This document shows positions 42,822 to 50,625 of a stretch of DNA of 64,000 nucleotides, piece after piece. Origin of the DNA: Pseudomonas sp. MWU15-20650 (GTDB taxonomy: Bacteria > Pseudomonadota > Gammaproteobacteria > Pseudomonadales > Pseudomonadaceae); the NCBI RefSeq assembly GCF_023242475.1, contig NZ_JALJFG010000010.1, forward strand, positions 90,294 through 154,293, in the 5' to 3' direction. Within the stretch, counting starts at the first letter, position 1, and every line of letters starts with the position of its first letter. The notes below the pieces were generated by a model, which did not search any database, was not told the origin of the DNA, and saw nothing but the letters and a program-made list of their open reading frames with translations. The position numbers and the translations under genes were made by a program.

Positions 42822-45271
42822 AGTGAAACCTCCAGCTGTTTGACGGCGATGACATCGAATTCTTTTTTCAGCAACGGTTGTTCCAAGCGTTGCTTCCACG
42901 GGTCCTGCTCGAATGACAGTGAGAACTGCAGGCGTTCGTTGAGGGCTTGGCGGCGGGCCGGGTCTTCCAGCACCGCCTTCTTGATGTGTTCCATGCCCAC
43001 CCGTTGCACGTAGTGCACGGTGCGCTCCAGGTAGAAGGCTTCTTCGCGGTATAGCTGTAGGAAAGCACCGTTGTATTCGCGCACTTCTTCGGCGGTTTTC
43101 AGCTTGACGAAGAACTCCGCGACTTCGGTCTTGATCCCGCCGTTGCCACCGATATACATCTCCCAGCCGGAGTCGACGCCGATGATTCCCACGTCCTTGA
43201 TACCCGCTTCCGAGCAATTGCGTGGGCAACCTGAGACCGCCAGCTTGACCTTGTGGGGTGACCACATATTGAACAGGTCATGCTCCAGCTCGATGCCCAG
43301 TTGTGTGGAGTTCTGCGTTCCGAAACGACAGAACTCGCTGCCCACACAGGTTTTTACGGTACGGATGGATTTGCCGTAGGCATGGCCGGATGGCATATCC
43401 AGGTCTTTCCACACCCCTGGCAAGTCCTGTTTCTTGATGCCCAGCAGGTCGATGCGCTGGCCGCCGGTAACCTTGACCATCGGCACGTTGTACTTGTCTG
43501 CTACATCGGCGATACGGCGCAGTTCCGAGGGGTTGGTCACACCGCCCCACATCCGCGGGACTACAGAGTAGGTGCCATCTTTCTGAATATTGGCGTGGGC
43601 CCGTTCGTTGATCAGGCGCGATTGCGGGTCGTCCTTGGCTTCGCCGGGCCAGGTGGAAATCAGGTAATAGTTGAGGGCCGGGCGGCAGGTGGCGCAGCCA
43701 TTCGGCGTACGCCAGTTCAGATAACGCATCGTACTGTCGATCGTCAGCAGATGCTGGTCACGGATGGCTTGGCGAATGTGCCCGTGGTTGAGATCACTGC
43801 AACCGCAGATGGCTTTCTCGCTCTTGGGTTTTACATCGGCAGCGCCGCCCACGGTGTTGATCAGGATCTGTTCCACCAGCCCGGCACAGGAGCCGCAGGA
43901 ACTGGCCGCCTTGGTGTGTTTTTTCACCTCATCGACACTGAACAGCCCTTGTTCCTGGATCGCCTTGACGATGGTGCCCTTGCACACGCCGTTGCAGCCG
44001 CAGACTTCGGCGTTGTCAGCCATGCCCATGGCTTTGTCCTGGCCTTGGTGGCCGACATCGCCCAGCGCTTGCTCACCGAACATCAGGTGGTCGCGAATCT
44101 CGCCGATCCCGTGGTTCTCACGGATCTGGCGGAAATACCAACCGCCATCCGCGGTATCGCCGTACAAGCAGGCGCCGACCAGGATGTCGTCCTTGATCAC
44201 CAGCTTTTTGTACACGCCACCCATCGGGTCGGAGAGGGTAATGGTCTCGGTGCCGTCGCCGCCCATGAAGTCGCCGGCGGAGAACAGGTCGATACCGGTG
44301 ACCTTCAGTTTGGTCGAGGTCACCGAGCCCTTGTAGGTGGCGAAGCCCAACTGGGCCAGGTGGTTGGCACAGACCTTCGCCTGTTCGAACAGGGGCGCCA
44401 CCAGGCCATAGGCAATCCCGCGATGGCTCGCGCATTCGCCGATGGCGTAGATGCGCGGGTCGTAGGTTTGCATCGTGTCGTTGACCAGAATCCCACGGCT
44501 GCAGGGTATGCCGGATTTTTCCGCGAGTTCGGTATTGGGCCGGATGCCCGCGGCCATCACCACCAGGTCGGCGGCGATGATGTCGCCGTTCTTGAATTGC
44601 ACCGAGCCGACGCGGCCGTTGCCGGCGTCGTGCAGGGCCTGGGTCTGTTCGCATAGACGAAACACCAGGCCACGGCTTTCCAGCTCGGTTTGCAGCAATT
44701 GGCCGCTGGTTTTGTCCAGTTGCCGCTCCAAAAGCCATTCGCCGATATGCACCACGGTCACGTGCATGCCGCGCAACATGAGGCCGTTGGCCGCCTCCAG
44801 GCCGAGCAGGCCACCCCCGATGACCACCGCGTGCTTGTGGGTCTTGGCGGTATCGATCATCGCCTGGGTATCGGCGATATCGCGGTAGCCAATCACGCCC
44901 TGCAAGGTGTTGCCGGGAATCGGCAGCATGAACGGTGTGGAGCCGGTAGCGATCAGCAGGCGATCGTATTCGGCTTCGGTACCGTCTTGGGCAATGACCC
45001 TACGTTTGACCCGGTCGATCTCCACCACCTTGCGGTTGAGCAGCAACTTGATGTTGTTCTCCAGGTACCAATCCAGGTCGTTGAGCACGATGTCTTCGAA
45101 CGCTTGCTCACCGGCCAGTACCGGCGACAGCAGGATGCGGTTGTAGTTGGTGTGGGGCTCGGCGCCGAATACGGTGATGTCATAGAGGTCGCTGCTCAGT
45201 TTGAGCAATTCTTCAAGGGTGCGAACCCCGGCCATGCCGTTGCCGATCATCACCAATTTGAGTTTGTTCAT
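42818..45271 (-). CDS. nirB: Assimilatory NADH nitrite reductase large subunit NirB
   Basis: 817-residue siroheme nitrite reductase. N-terminal FAD/NADH domains (GNGMAGVRTLEELL, IGGGLLGLEAANGL), a BFD-like [2Fe-2S] region (CGCNGVCKG ... SCGSCAGLVEQIL), then the sulfite/nitrite reductase ferredoxin-like halves and the siroheme-[4Fe-4S] cysteines in CVGSEFCRFGT and SGCPRNCSEAG. ATG at 45271 with GGAG. First gene of nirBD-nasC-cobA, expressed from a sigma-54 promoter through an antitermination leader. Confidence 0.96.
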   Translation of the reverse strand: MNKLKLVMIGNGMAGVRTLEELLKLSSDLYDITVFGAEPHTNYNRILLSPVLAGEQAFEDIVLNDLDWYLENNIKLLLNRKVVEIDRVKRRVIAQDGTEAEYDRLLIATGSTPFMLPIPGNTLQGVIGYRDIADTQAMIDTAKTHKHAVVIGGGLLGLEAANGLMLRGMHVTVVHIGEWLLERQLDKTSGQLLQTELESRGLVFRLCEQTQALHDAGNGRVGSVQFKNGDIIAADLVVMAAGIRPNTELAEKSGIPCSRGILVNDTMQTYDPRIYAIGECASHRGIAYGLVAPLFEQAKVCANHLAQLGFATYKGSVTSTKLKVTGIDLFSAGDFMGGDGTETITLSDPMGGVYKKLVIKDDILVGACLYGDTADGGWYFRQIRENHGIGEIRDHLMFGEQALGDVGHQGQDKAMGMADNAEVCGCNGVCKGTIVKAIQEQGLFSVDEVKKHTKAASSCGSCAGLVEQILINTVGGAADVKPKSEKAICGCSDLNHGHIRQAIRDQHLLTIDSTMRYLNWRTPNGCATCRPALNYYLISTWPGEAKDDPQSRLINERAHANIQKDGTYSVVPRMWGGVTNPSELRRIADVADKYNVPMVKVTGGQRIDLLGIKKQDLPGVWKDLDMPSGHAYGKSIRTVKTCVGSEFCRFGTQNSTQLGIELEHDLFNMWSPHKVKLAVSGCPRNCSEAGIKDVGIIGVDSGWEMYIGGNGGIKTEVAEFFVKLKTAEEVREYNGAFLQLYREEAFYLERTVHYVQRVGMEHIKKAVLEDPARRQALNERLQFSLSFEQDPWKQRLEQPLLKKEFDVIAVKQLEVSL

Positions 45272-45309
45272 GTCGTTCTCCGCAATGGTTCGACAAATCG
45301 TGCGCAAAC

Positions 45310-45350
45310 AAAAAAGGCGTCCCCGCTAGTCAGCTAGCGAGGACGCCTTT
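45310..45350 (-). terminator. Leader terminator upstream of nirB
   Basis: On the minus strand, a stem of about 16 bp (AGGCGTCC-T-CGCTAG paired with CTAGCG-G-GGACGCCT, with one G.U pair) and loop CTGA, followed by a T-tract. It lies between the sigma-54 promoter and the nirB start, where default termination can be relieved. Its 5' arm overlaps the third ANTAR hairpin (45340-45355). Confidence 0.85.
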
Positions 45351-45397
45351 GTCCTGGTCCCGTTCTCTCGGGAAGCTCGATCCTTCGACGTTGAAGG
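45340..45397 (-). promoter_or_regulatory. Three ANTAR-type hexaloop hairpins in the nirB leader
   Basis: Read on the minus strand: CCTTC-AACGTC-GAAGG (45382-45397), TCCCG-AGAGAA-CGGGA (45358-45373) and AGGAC-AAAGGC-GTCCT (45340-45355). Each is a 5-bp stem with a six-base loop bearing A at loop position 1 and G at position 4, the signature recognised by NasR/NasT ANTAR domains. The last hairpin shares bases with the 5' arm of the terminator stem, so its formation excludes the terminator. Confidence 0.8.
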
Positions 45398-45428
45398 GGC
45401 GGCTATGTGTGGGTGTTGGAAAAGCTAA

Positions 45429-45444
45429 TGCAGCGCTTGTGCCA
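45429..45444 (-). promoter_or_regulatory. Sigma-54 promoter of nirBD-nasC-cobA
   Basis: Minus strand TGGCAC-AAGCG-CTGCA: GG and GC elements separated by exactly ten bases. Transcription would start near 45418, about 20 bases before the first leader hairpin. Confidence 0.8.
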
Positions 45445-45497
45445 AGTCGCCAAGCTCCGTTTCCATTGGGTTTGCAATGGAGACGGGCCGAGGTTTC

Positions 45498-45514
45498 TGC
45501 CCCCTAGTGGTGCA
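45498..45514 (-). promoter_or_regulatory. NtrC-binding site upstream of the nirB sigma-54 promoter
   Basis: Minus strand TGCACC-ACTAG-GGGGCA, one mismatch to the NtrC consensus TGCACC-N5-GGTGCA, centred about 88 bases upstream of the predicted start. It overlaps the stop codon of the kinase gene. Fits nitrogen control of nitrate use. Confidence 0.65.
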
Positions 45515-47174
45515 ACAGCCAGTACAGCAGCACCAGATTGAGCAGCAGGGAAACCATGGCCAGGGTTTGCCAGACCTTGAGTGGTTCGCGCTCCAGCAGC
45601 GGCCGGGGCCGCAGGCTCAGTTCGCGGCGGTCGGCCTGTTCCAGCACCCGTAGCCATTCTTCGGCCGTTTCATAGCGTTGTGCGGGTTGTGCGTCCACGG
45701 CCCGCTCCAGGCTTTGGCACAACCACTCTGGCAGGTCGGGGCGATAGCGGCTGGCGCTGACGGGCTGGGAGAACCTGGGCCGCTGGAATGCTTCGATTTC
45801 ACCGTAGGGATAATGCCCGGTGAGCAGGTAATACAAGCTCACGCCGAGGCTGTAGAGATCCTGTTGCGCGGTGGGCCGTTCGCCACCGAAGGCTTCGGGG
45901 GCGATAAAGCTCGGGGTACCGGGCAGCAGGTGGGCACGATCTTCGGAGAGCCCGGGGCAGTAGGCCAGGCCGAAGTCCAATACTCGCAGTTCACCGTCAT
46001 CCCCCAGCAGCAGGTTTTCCGGCTTGATGTCACGGTGCAGAATTTGCCGGCGATGGAGCATGCCCACCGCCTTCAGCAAGCGTTCGGCGATGGACTGCCA
46101 GTGTGCCAGCGGCAGTGGGCCCTGCTGCTGGAACAGCTGGGCCAGGGTCTGCCCCGGGTATTCGCGCATCACGTAGTACAAATGCTGACGCCCGCTGGCG
46201 GCATGCACTTCGGGAAAGGCACGGCCTGCGACTCGGCGCAGAAACCACTCTTCGGACAACAAGGCTTGGGCTGCGTCAGTGTCATCGTCCTGGCCCAAAG
46301 GCAGGGTTTTCAGCAGCCAGGGTTGCTGCTGGCTGTCGCGCACGCGGTACAGCAACGACTGCCGGCTGCGCGTCAGCACGCTTTCCACCTGCCAGCCTTC
46401 AAAGCGTTGGCCGGCCTTCAGCGCTGGGGGCAGTGGCCATTGCTGCAGTTGCACCAGGGCGTCACCCAAGGTGGCGGCACCGACGGTGTCGATGCGTACC
46501 AGCAAGGCGCTGGCGTTGTCCTGGCTACCGGCCAGGTGGGCAGCGTTGACCAGCGTGTTGACGGCCACATCGAGGTCGGTTTGCTCGCGCAGGATCGCGC
46601 TGATGCTGTGCTCGCCCAGCGTGGCCCACACCCCGTCGCTGAGCAGCAGGAAGCATTCGCCCGCGCGCAGTTCGCCGTCGAGGAAATCCAGCACCAGGTG
46701 TTGATCCAGGCCGAGGGCACGTTTGAGCACATGCTGCATGCCCGGCTGCTCCCACACATGGTCTTCACTGATGCGCTGCAACTGCGGGTCCAGCCAGCGA
46801 TACACCCGGCAATCGCCCACATGGGCCAGGGTGAAACGTTGGCCGCGAAACACCAGGGCACTGAGGGTGGTCAGCAACGGTTGCCCGCCACCGTTGGCTT
46901 GCAGCCAGCGATTCTGTGCCAACAATAAACGTTCAAGCGCCTGGGCCACGCCCCAGGTCTGCGGCGTGGCGTAGTAGTCCAGGGCCAGGGCCTGCAAGGT
47001 CGAGCGTGCGGCCAGGCCACCGTCGGCGCATTGGCTGACGCCGTCGGCTATCGCGCACAGGTAGCCTTTGCTCGCGGCCAGTTCCAGCTTGGGCGTGACG
47101 ACGCGCAGTGCATCCTGGTTCTCGGCGCGCGGGCCGATGGCGCTGGCCTGGGCGACGCTCAGTTGCAGGCTCAT
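45504..47174 (-). CDS. PP2C-type phosphatase fused to a Ser/Thr protein kinase, C-terminal membrane anchor
   Basis: 556-residue protein. Residues ~1-245 are a PP2C phosphatase (AIADGVSQCADGG, AHVGDCRVYR, LLLSDGVW, SQDNASAL). Residues ~265-500 are a Hanks-type kinase (HRRQILHRDIKPENLLL, LDFGLAYCPG, TPSFIAPE). The end has a single C-terminal transmembrane helix (about 532-553, ending YWLLHH). It overlaps the nitrate-transporter stop by one base, so it is in the same transcript. Homologues occupy the same place in P. aeruginosa (PA1782, from memory). Its role in nitrate assimilation is unknown. Confidence 0.93.
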   Translation of the reverse strand: MSLQLSVAQASAIGPRAENQDALRVVTPKLELAASKGYLCAIADGVSQCADGGLAARSTLQALALDYYATPQTWGVAQALERLLLAQNRWLQANGGGQPLLTTLSALVFRGQRFTLAHVGDCRVYRWLDPQLQRISEDHVWEQPGMQHVLKRALGLDQHLVLDFLDGELRAGECFLLLSDGVWATLGEHSISAILREQTDLDVAVNTLVNAAHLAGSQDNASALLVRIDTVGAATLGDALVQLQQWPLPPALKAGQRFEGWQVESVLTRSRQSLLYRVRDSQQQPWLLKTLPLGQDDDTDAAQALLSEEWFLRRVAGRAFPEVHAASGRQHLYYVMREYPGQTLAQLFQQQGPLPLAHWQSIAERLLKAVGMLHRRQILHRDIKPENLLLGDDGELRVLDFGLAYCPGLSEDRAHLLPGTPSFIAPEAFGGERPTAQQDLYSLGVSLYYLLTGHYPYGEIEAFQRPRFSQPVSASRYRPDLPEWLCQSLERAVDAQPAQRYETAEEWLRVLEQADRRELSLRPRPLLEREPLKVWQTLAMVSLLLNLVLLYWLLHH

Positions 47175-48385
47175 CAGACGCGCGCAGCGGTCACGGCGGC
47201 TGAACCCCAGGTGGTTCTCCAGCGACGTTTCACCCCATGCAGGCCGAACCAGGCCAATACACCCAGGCTGGCAAATAACCACAGGGCCATTTGATAACTG
47301 CCGGTGCTTTGTTTGATTGCGCCCATCCCCGCCGCGAGGGCGAAGCCGCCGATCCCACCGGCCATGCCGATCAGGCCGGTCATCACGCCGATTTCGCGGC
47401 GAAAGCGCTGGGGCACCAGTTGGAACACTGCGCCATTACCTGCGCCGAGGCCGAGCATGGTGCAGACGAAAAGCGCCAATGCCGCGTAGGAGCTGGGCAA
47501 GTTGAAGCCCACGGCGGCGATGCAGATTGCCGCCACGCTGTACATGCCGAGCAGGGTTCGAATACCGCCGAAACGGTCGGCCAGGGCACCGCCCAATGGG
47601 CGCATCAGGCTGCCACCGAACACACAGGCGGCGGTGTAGTAGCCGGCGGTCACGGGGCTCAGGCCGTACTGGTCGTTGAAATAGCCGGGCAGGGCGCTGG
47701 CCAGGCCGATAAAACCACCAAACGTCACGCTGTAGAAGAACATGAACCACCAGCTGTCGCGGTCGCCCAGGGCCTTGAAGTAGTCAGCCATGGACTTGGC
47801 TTTCGGGCGTTCAGGGGCGTTGCGCGCGAGCCAGGCGAATACGATCAGCGTCAGTACCAGCGGGATCAGCGCAAAGCCAAACACATTGCTCCAGCCGAAC
47901 GCGGCGGCCAGTACCGGCGCCAGCAAGGCGGCAAATACGGTACCGGAGTTACCGGCGCCGGCGATGCCCATGGCCTTGCCCTGATGTTCAGCGGGGTACC
48001 ACTGCGACGCCAGAGGCAGTGCGACGGCAAAGGAGGCACCGGCCATCCCCAGGAACACGCCCAGCAGCAAGGCTTGTTCGTAGCTGTGGATGCCCAGTTT
48101 CCAGGCACCCAACAGCGCTGCGATCACAATCACCTGGCCAATCAGCCCGGCGGTTTTGGGCGACAGCTTGTCGGCCAGCATGCCCATCAGAAAGCGCAGC
48201 ACCGCGCCGGCCAGAATCGGTGTCGCCACCACCAGGCCACGCTGTTGGGTGGTCAAGTGCAGGTCGGCGGCGATCTGCACCGCCAGCGGGCCCAACAGGT
48301 ACCAGACCATGAAGCTCAGGTCGAAGTACAGGAACGCGGCAAACAGGGTCGGGGTGTGCCCGGATTTCCAGAAGCTTGATTTCAT
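47174..48385 (-). CDS. nasA: MFS nitrate/nitrite transporter (NarK/NasA family)
   Basis: 403-residue major-facilitator transporter with about twelve helices. The signature region includes GNSGTVFAALLAPVLA and GLASALPGYFNDQYGLSP, with the nitrate-signature glycine-rich segment GAGNGAVFQLVPQRFRREIG. ATG at 48385 (MKSSFWKSGHTPTL) with GAGGTG upstream. First gene of the nasA-kinase transcript, expressed from its own sigma-54/ANTAR leader. Confidence 0.93.
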   Translation of the reverse strand: MKSSFWKSGHTPTLFAAFLYFDLSFMVWYLLGPLAVQIAADLHLTTQQRGLVVATPILAGAVLRFLMGMLADKLSPKTAGLIGQVIVIAALLGAWKLGIHSYEQALLLGVFLGMAGASFAVALPLASQWYPAEHQGKAMGIAGAGNSGTVFAALLAPVLAAAFGWSNVFGFALIPLVLTLIVFAWLARNAPERPKAKSMADYFKALGDRDSWWFMFFYSVTFGGFIGLASALPGYFNDQYGLSPVTAGYYTAACVFGGSLMRPLGGALADRFGGIRTLLGMYSVAAICIAAVGFNLPSSYAALALFVCTMLGLGAGNGAVFQLVPQRFRREIGVMTGLIGMAGGIGGFALAAGMGAIKQSTGSYQMALWLFASLGVLAWFGLHGVKRRWRTTWGSAAVTAARV

Positions 48386-48482
48386 CACGCACCTCAACGG
48401 TTGGGAGTCTTGTAAGAAGGCCGAGTGATGGAACAGCCGGCTGAGGCCGCCCCATCGGCCCCACTGCGCTGGGGCCAAAACG

Positions 48483-48530
48483 AAAAAACGCCGCCACCGG
48501 GTTTGCACGGGCAAACCGGGTGGGCGACGT
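48483..48530 (-). terminator. Leader terminator upstream of nasA
   Basis: Minus strand hairpin ACGTCGCCCACCCGGTTTGC-CCGT-GCAAACCCGGTGGCGGCGT followed by T6, located about 100 bases before the nasA start. Its 5' arm overlaps the second ANTAR hairpin. Confidence 0.85.
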
Positions 48531-48563
48531 CTTTGTCGTGGAGGGGCAACCGCCGTTGGTTAC
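48525..48563 (-). promoter_or_regulatory. ANTAR hairpin pair in the nasA leader
   Basis: Minus strand GTAACC-AACGGC-GGTTGC (48546-48563, 6-bp stem with one G.U pair) and CGAC-AAAGAC-GTCG (48525-48538). Both six-base loops have A1 and G4. The second hairpin uses bases of the terminator's 5' arm, so binding of NasT would prevent termination. Confidence 0.8.
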
Positions 48564-48578
48564 CTGTATTGATTCTTT

Positions 48579-48594
48579 AGCAAGAGCTGAGCCA
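48579..48594 (-). promoter_or_regulatory. Sigma-54 promoter of nasA
   Basis: Minus strand TGGCTC-AGCTC-TTGCT, GG and GC ten bases apart, directly after the nasT stop codon. Transcription would begin near 48568, a few bases before the first ANTAR hairpin. Confidence 0.75.
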
Positions 48595-48596
48595 GA

Positions 48597-49172
48597 TCAG
48601 CCCAGCAGCTCGTTCATGGCGATGATCTGTTCGGCTACCTGGATCAGTTTCTGCTGGCGACTCATGGCCTGGCGGCGCATCAGGGTGTAGGCGTCTTCTT
48701 CATTGCAGTTCTTCATTTTCATCAACATGCCCTTGGCCAGCTCGATGCGTTTGCGTTCGGCCAGTTGCTGGTCACGGGCGTGCAGTTGGGCGCGCAGAGC
48801 CTGGTCGCTCTCGAAACGGGCCATCGCCACATCAAGGATCGGTTGCAGGCGTTGGGCCTGGATGCCTTCGACGATATAGGCGCTGACCCCGGACTTGATC
48901 GCCCGGCGCATCACATTCGGGTCGTGCTCATCGGTAAACATCACGATAGGCCGGGGCTGGTCGCGGCTGACCAGCACCACTTGCTCCATCACATCACGGC
49001 CGGGTGACTCGGTATCGATCAGAATCACATCCGGGCGCACCGATTCGACGCGCGCCGGCAGGTCGATCGTCAGTCCGGACTCGTCGATCACCTCGAAACC
49101 GGCTTCGGTCAGCGCGGCCTTGAGCCGGCCGACTTTGCGCGGGGTGTCGTTGATCAACAGGATTCGCAACAT
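48597..49172 (-). CDS. nasT: NasT, ANTAR-domain antitermination protein
   Basis: 191-residue response-regulator-like protein. The N-terminal receiver domain has D53 in VILIDTESP, and the C-terminal ANTAR RNA-binding domain spans about 130-188 (ERKRIELAKGMLMKMKNCNEEDAYTLMRRQAM). Free NasT binds leader hairpins to stop termination; NasS sequesters it when nitrate is absent. ATG at 49172. It lies 13 bases downstream of nasS. Confidence 0.94.
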   Translation of the reverse strand: MLRILLINDTPRKVGRLKAALTEAGFEVIDESGLTIDLPARVESVRPDVILIDTESPGRDVMEQVVLVSRDQPRPIVMFTDEHDPNVMRRAIKSGVSAYIVEGIQAQRLQPILDVAMARFESDQALRAQLHARDQQLAERKRIELAKGMLMKMKNCNEEDAYTLMRRQAMSRQQKLIQVAEQIIAMNELLG

Positions 49173-49185
49173 GGTCAGCCTCCTG

Positions 49186-50385
49186 TCAGCGCAAGGCTTG
49201 GCGGCTGATGTCATCCGCCATGGCATGCAGGCGGAAGCTGCGCGCGTAGCCGGCGGGGTCAGAGCCGTCCCAGGTTTTGCCGTCGATCAGTTGGCTGCTG
49301 CGCATGTCCTGGTCTTGGGCCGTGATGCCCAATGCCTCGGCCGCCTGGCGATACAGCGCCAGTTGCTGGACCTGGCGGGCGATGTCCAGGTAGTCCGGGT
49401 CTTCACGCAGCAAACCCCAGCGCCGGAACTGGGTCATGAACCACATGCCGTCGCTGAGGTAGGGCAGGTTGACCTCGCCGCCAGCAAAAAAGCGCAGCCC
49501 ATGGGGGTCTTGCCACTGGTTGCCCAGGCCATCTTCATAGTTGCCCAGCAGGCGTGGCTCGATGCAATCGAGGGGCGCATCGAGGTATTCGCGAGCGCTG
49601 AGCAGTTGGGCGGTAGAACGGCGGTTTTGAGTATTTTGCTCGATAAAACGGCTGGCCTCGAGAATCGTCATGACCAGCACACGAGCGGTATTGGGGTACT
49701 CCTCGACGAAGGCCCGGGTGCAACCCAGCACTTTTTCCGGATGATTCGGCCAGATCGCCTGGGTGGTCGCCAGGGTAAAGCCCAGGTTCTGCTTCACCGC
49801 GCTGGCGCACCAAGGTTCGCCCACACAAAAACCGTCGATACGCCCGGCTTGCAGGTGCGCCACCATTTGCGGCGGAGGCACCACCACGCTGTCCACATCC
49901 TGCAAGGGATGAATGCCTTGGCTCGCCAGCCAGTAATACAACCACATGGCATGGGTTCCCGTAGGAAACGTCTGAGCGAAGGTCAGTTTTGTTCGGCTTT
50001 GGTGCACGTGGCGATCCAATGCCTCAGGAGTGACCACCCCTTGCTGTTGCAGGCCGTGGGACAGGTTGATGCTCTGGCCGTTCTGGTTCAGCCCCATCAG
50101 CACCGCCATTGGGCTGGGGGCGACGCCGCCGATGCCCAGGTGCACCGCATAGATCAGTCCGTAGAGGCTGTGGGCGGCGTCCAGTTCACCGCTGACCAGT
50201 TTGTCGCGCAGGTTGGCCCAGGATGATTGGCGCTTGAGGTTCAGTGTGAGGCCATAGGGCTGGGCGAAGCCCTGGGTCGCGGCAACCACTAGCGAGGCGC
50301 AATCGGTCAGTGCCATGAAGCCCAGGTCGAGGCTGCTCTTTTCCGGGGCGTCACTGCCGTTTACCCATGCCAGCGGATCGTTCAT
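49186..50385 (-). CDS. nasS: NasS, nitrate/nitrite sensor (NrtA/periplasmic-binding-like, cytoplasmic)
   Basis: 399-residue relative of the nitrate-binding proteins NrtA/CynA with no signal peptide, as expected for a cytoplasmic sensor. Ligand-binding features include HSLYGLIYAVHLGIGG and IDGFCVGEPWCASAV. It holds NasT inactive without nitrate. ATG at 50385, preceded by AAGGCAGG. Its own leader carries an ANTAR/terminator arrangement, so it may be autoregulated. Confidence 0.93.
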   Translation of the reverse strand: MNDPLAWVNGSDAPEKSSLDLGFMALTDCASLVVAATQGFAQPYGLTLNLKRQSSWANLRDKLVSGELDAAHSLYGLIYAVHLGIGGVAPSPMAVLMGLNQNGQSINLSHGLQQQGVVTPEALDRHVHQSRTKLTFAQTFPTGTHAMWLYYWLASQGIHPLQDVDSVVVPPPQMVAHLQAGRIDGFCVGEPWCASAVKQNLGFTLATTQAIWPNHPEKVLGCTRAFVEEYPNTARVLVMTILEASRFIEQNTQNRRSTAQLLSAREYLDAPLDCIEPRLLGNYEDGLGNQWQDPHGLRFFAGGEVNLPYLSDGMWFMTQFRRWGLLREDPDYLDIARQVQQLALYRQAAEALGITAQDQDMRSSQLIDGKTWDGSDPAGYARSFRLHAMADDISRQALR

Positions 50386-50401
50386 CAATACCTGCCTTGT
50401 T

Positions 50402-50459
50402 AAAAAAGCGCCGTTTCCTCGGGAGGCGAGACAGACCATCGCGAGGTAACGACGCCTTT
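50402..50459 (-). terminator. Putative leader terminator upstream of nasS
   Basis: Minus strand: AAAGGCGTCGTTACCTCG pairs imperfectly with CGAGGAAACGGCGCTTT across an approximately 20-base loop and is followed by T residues. One mismatch and several G.U pairs. It lies within 20 bases of the nasS start, less regular than the other two leaders. Confidence 0.5.
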
Positions 50460-50477
50460 GTCCGTAGGTCCGCTCCT
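50451..50477 (-). promoter_or_regulatory. ANTAR-like hairpin pair in the nasS leader
   Basis: Minus strand AGG-AGCGGA-CCT (50466-50477) and GAC-AAAGGC-GTC (50451-50462), both with A1/G4 hexaloops but only 3-bp stems. The second repeats the 12-base core GACAAAGGCGTC found in the nirB leader and overlaps the terminator arm. Confidence 0.5.
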
Positions 50478-50508
50478 TGTTTGGCGCGGGCCCTGATCAA
50501 GAGTGCAA

Positions 50509-50524
50509 AGCAAGGCACATGCCA
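50509..50524 (-). promoter_or_regulatory. Sigma-54 promoter of nasS-nasT
   Basis: Minus strand TGGCAT-GTGCC-TTGCT, GG and GC ten bases apart, predicted start near 50498, about 110 bases before nasS. Confidence 0.7.
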
Positions 50525-50625
50525 CGGAGTGTCAGCGCAGGCCGCCGTCAGCTTTCCATCATGATTGAACCGCGCCCGCCTTTCAGTATGGCGCCTCTAT
50601 TACGCCAGATTGCCCGGGAATACCT

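Noticed and set aside
45463..45480. Hairpin CCATTG-CAAACC-CAATGG upstream of the nirB promoter as a fourth ANTAR site
   Set aside because: The hexaloop lacks A1 and G4, and it lies upstream of the predicted transcription start, so it would not be in the RNA.
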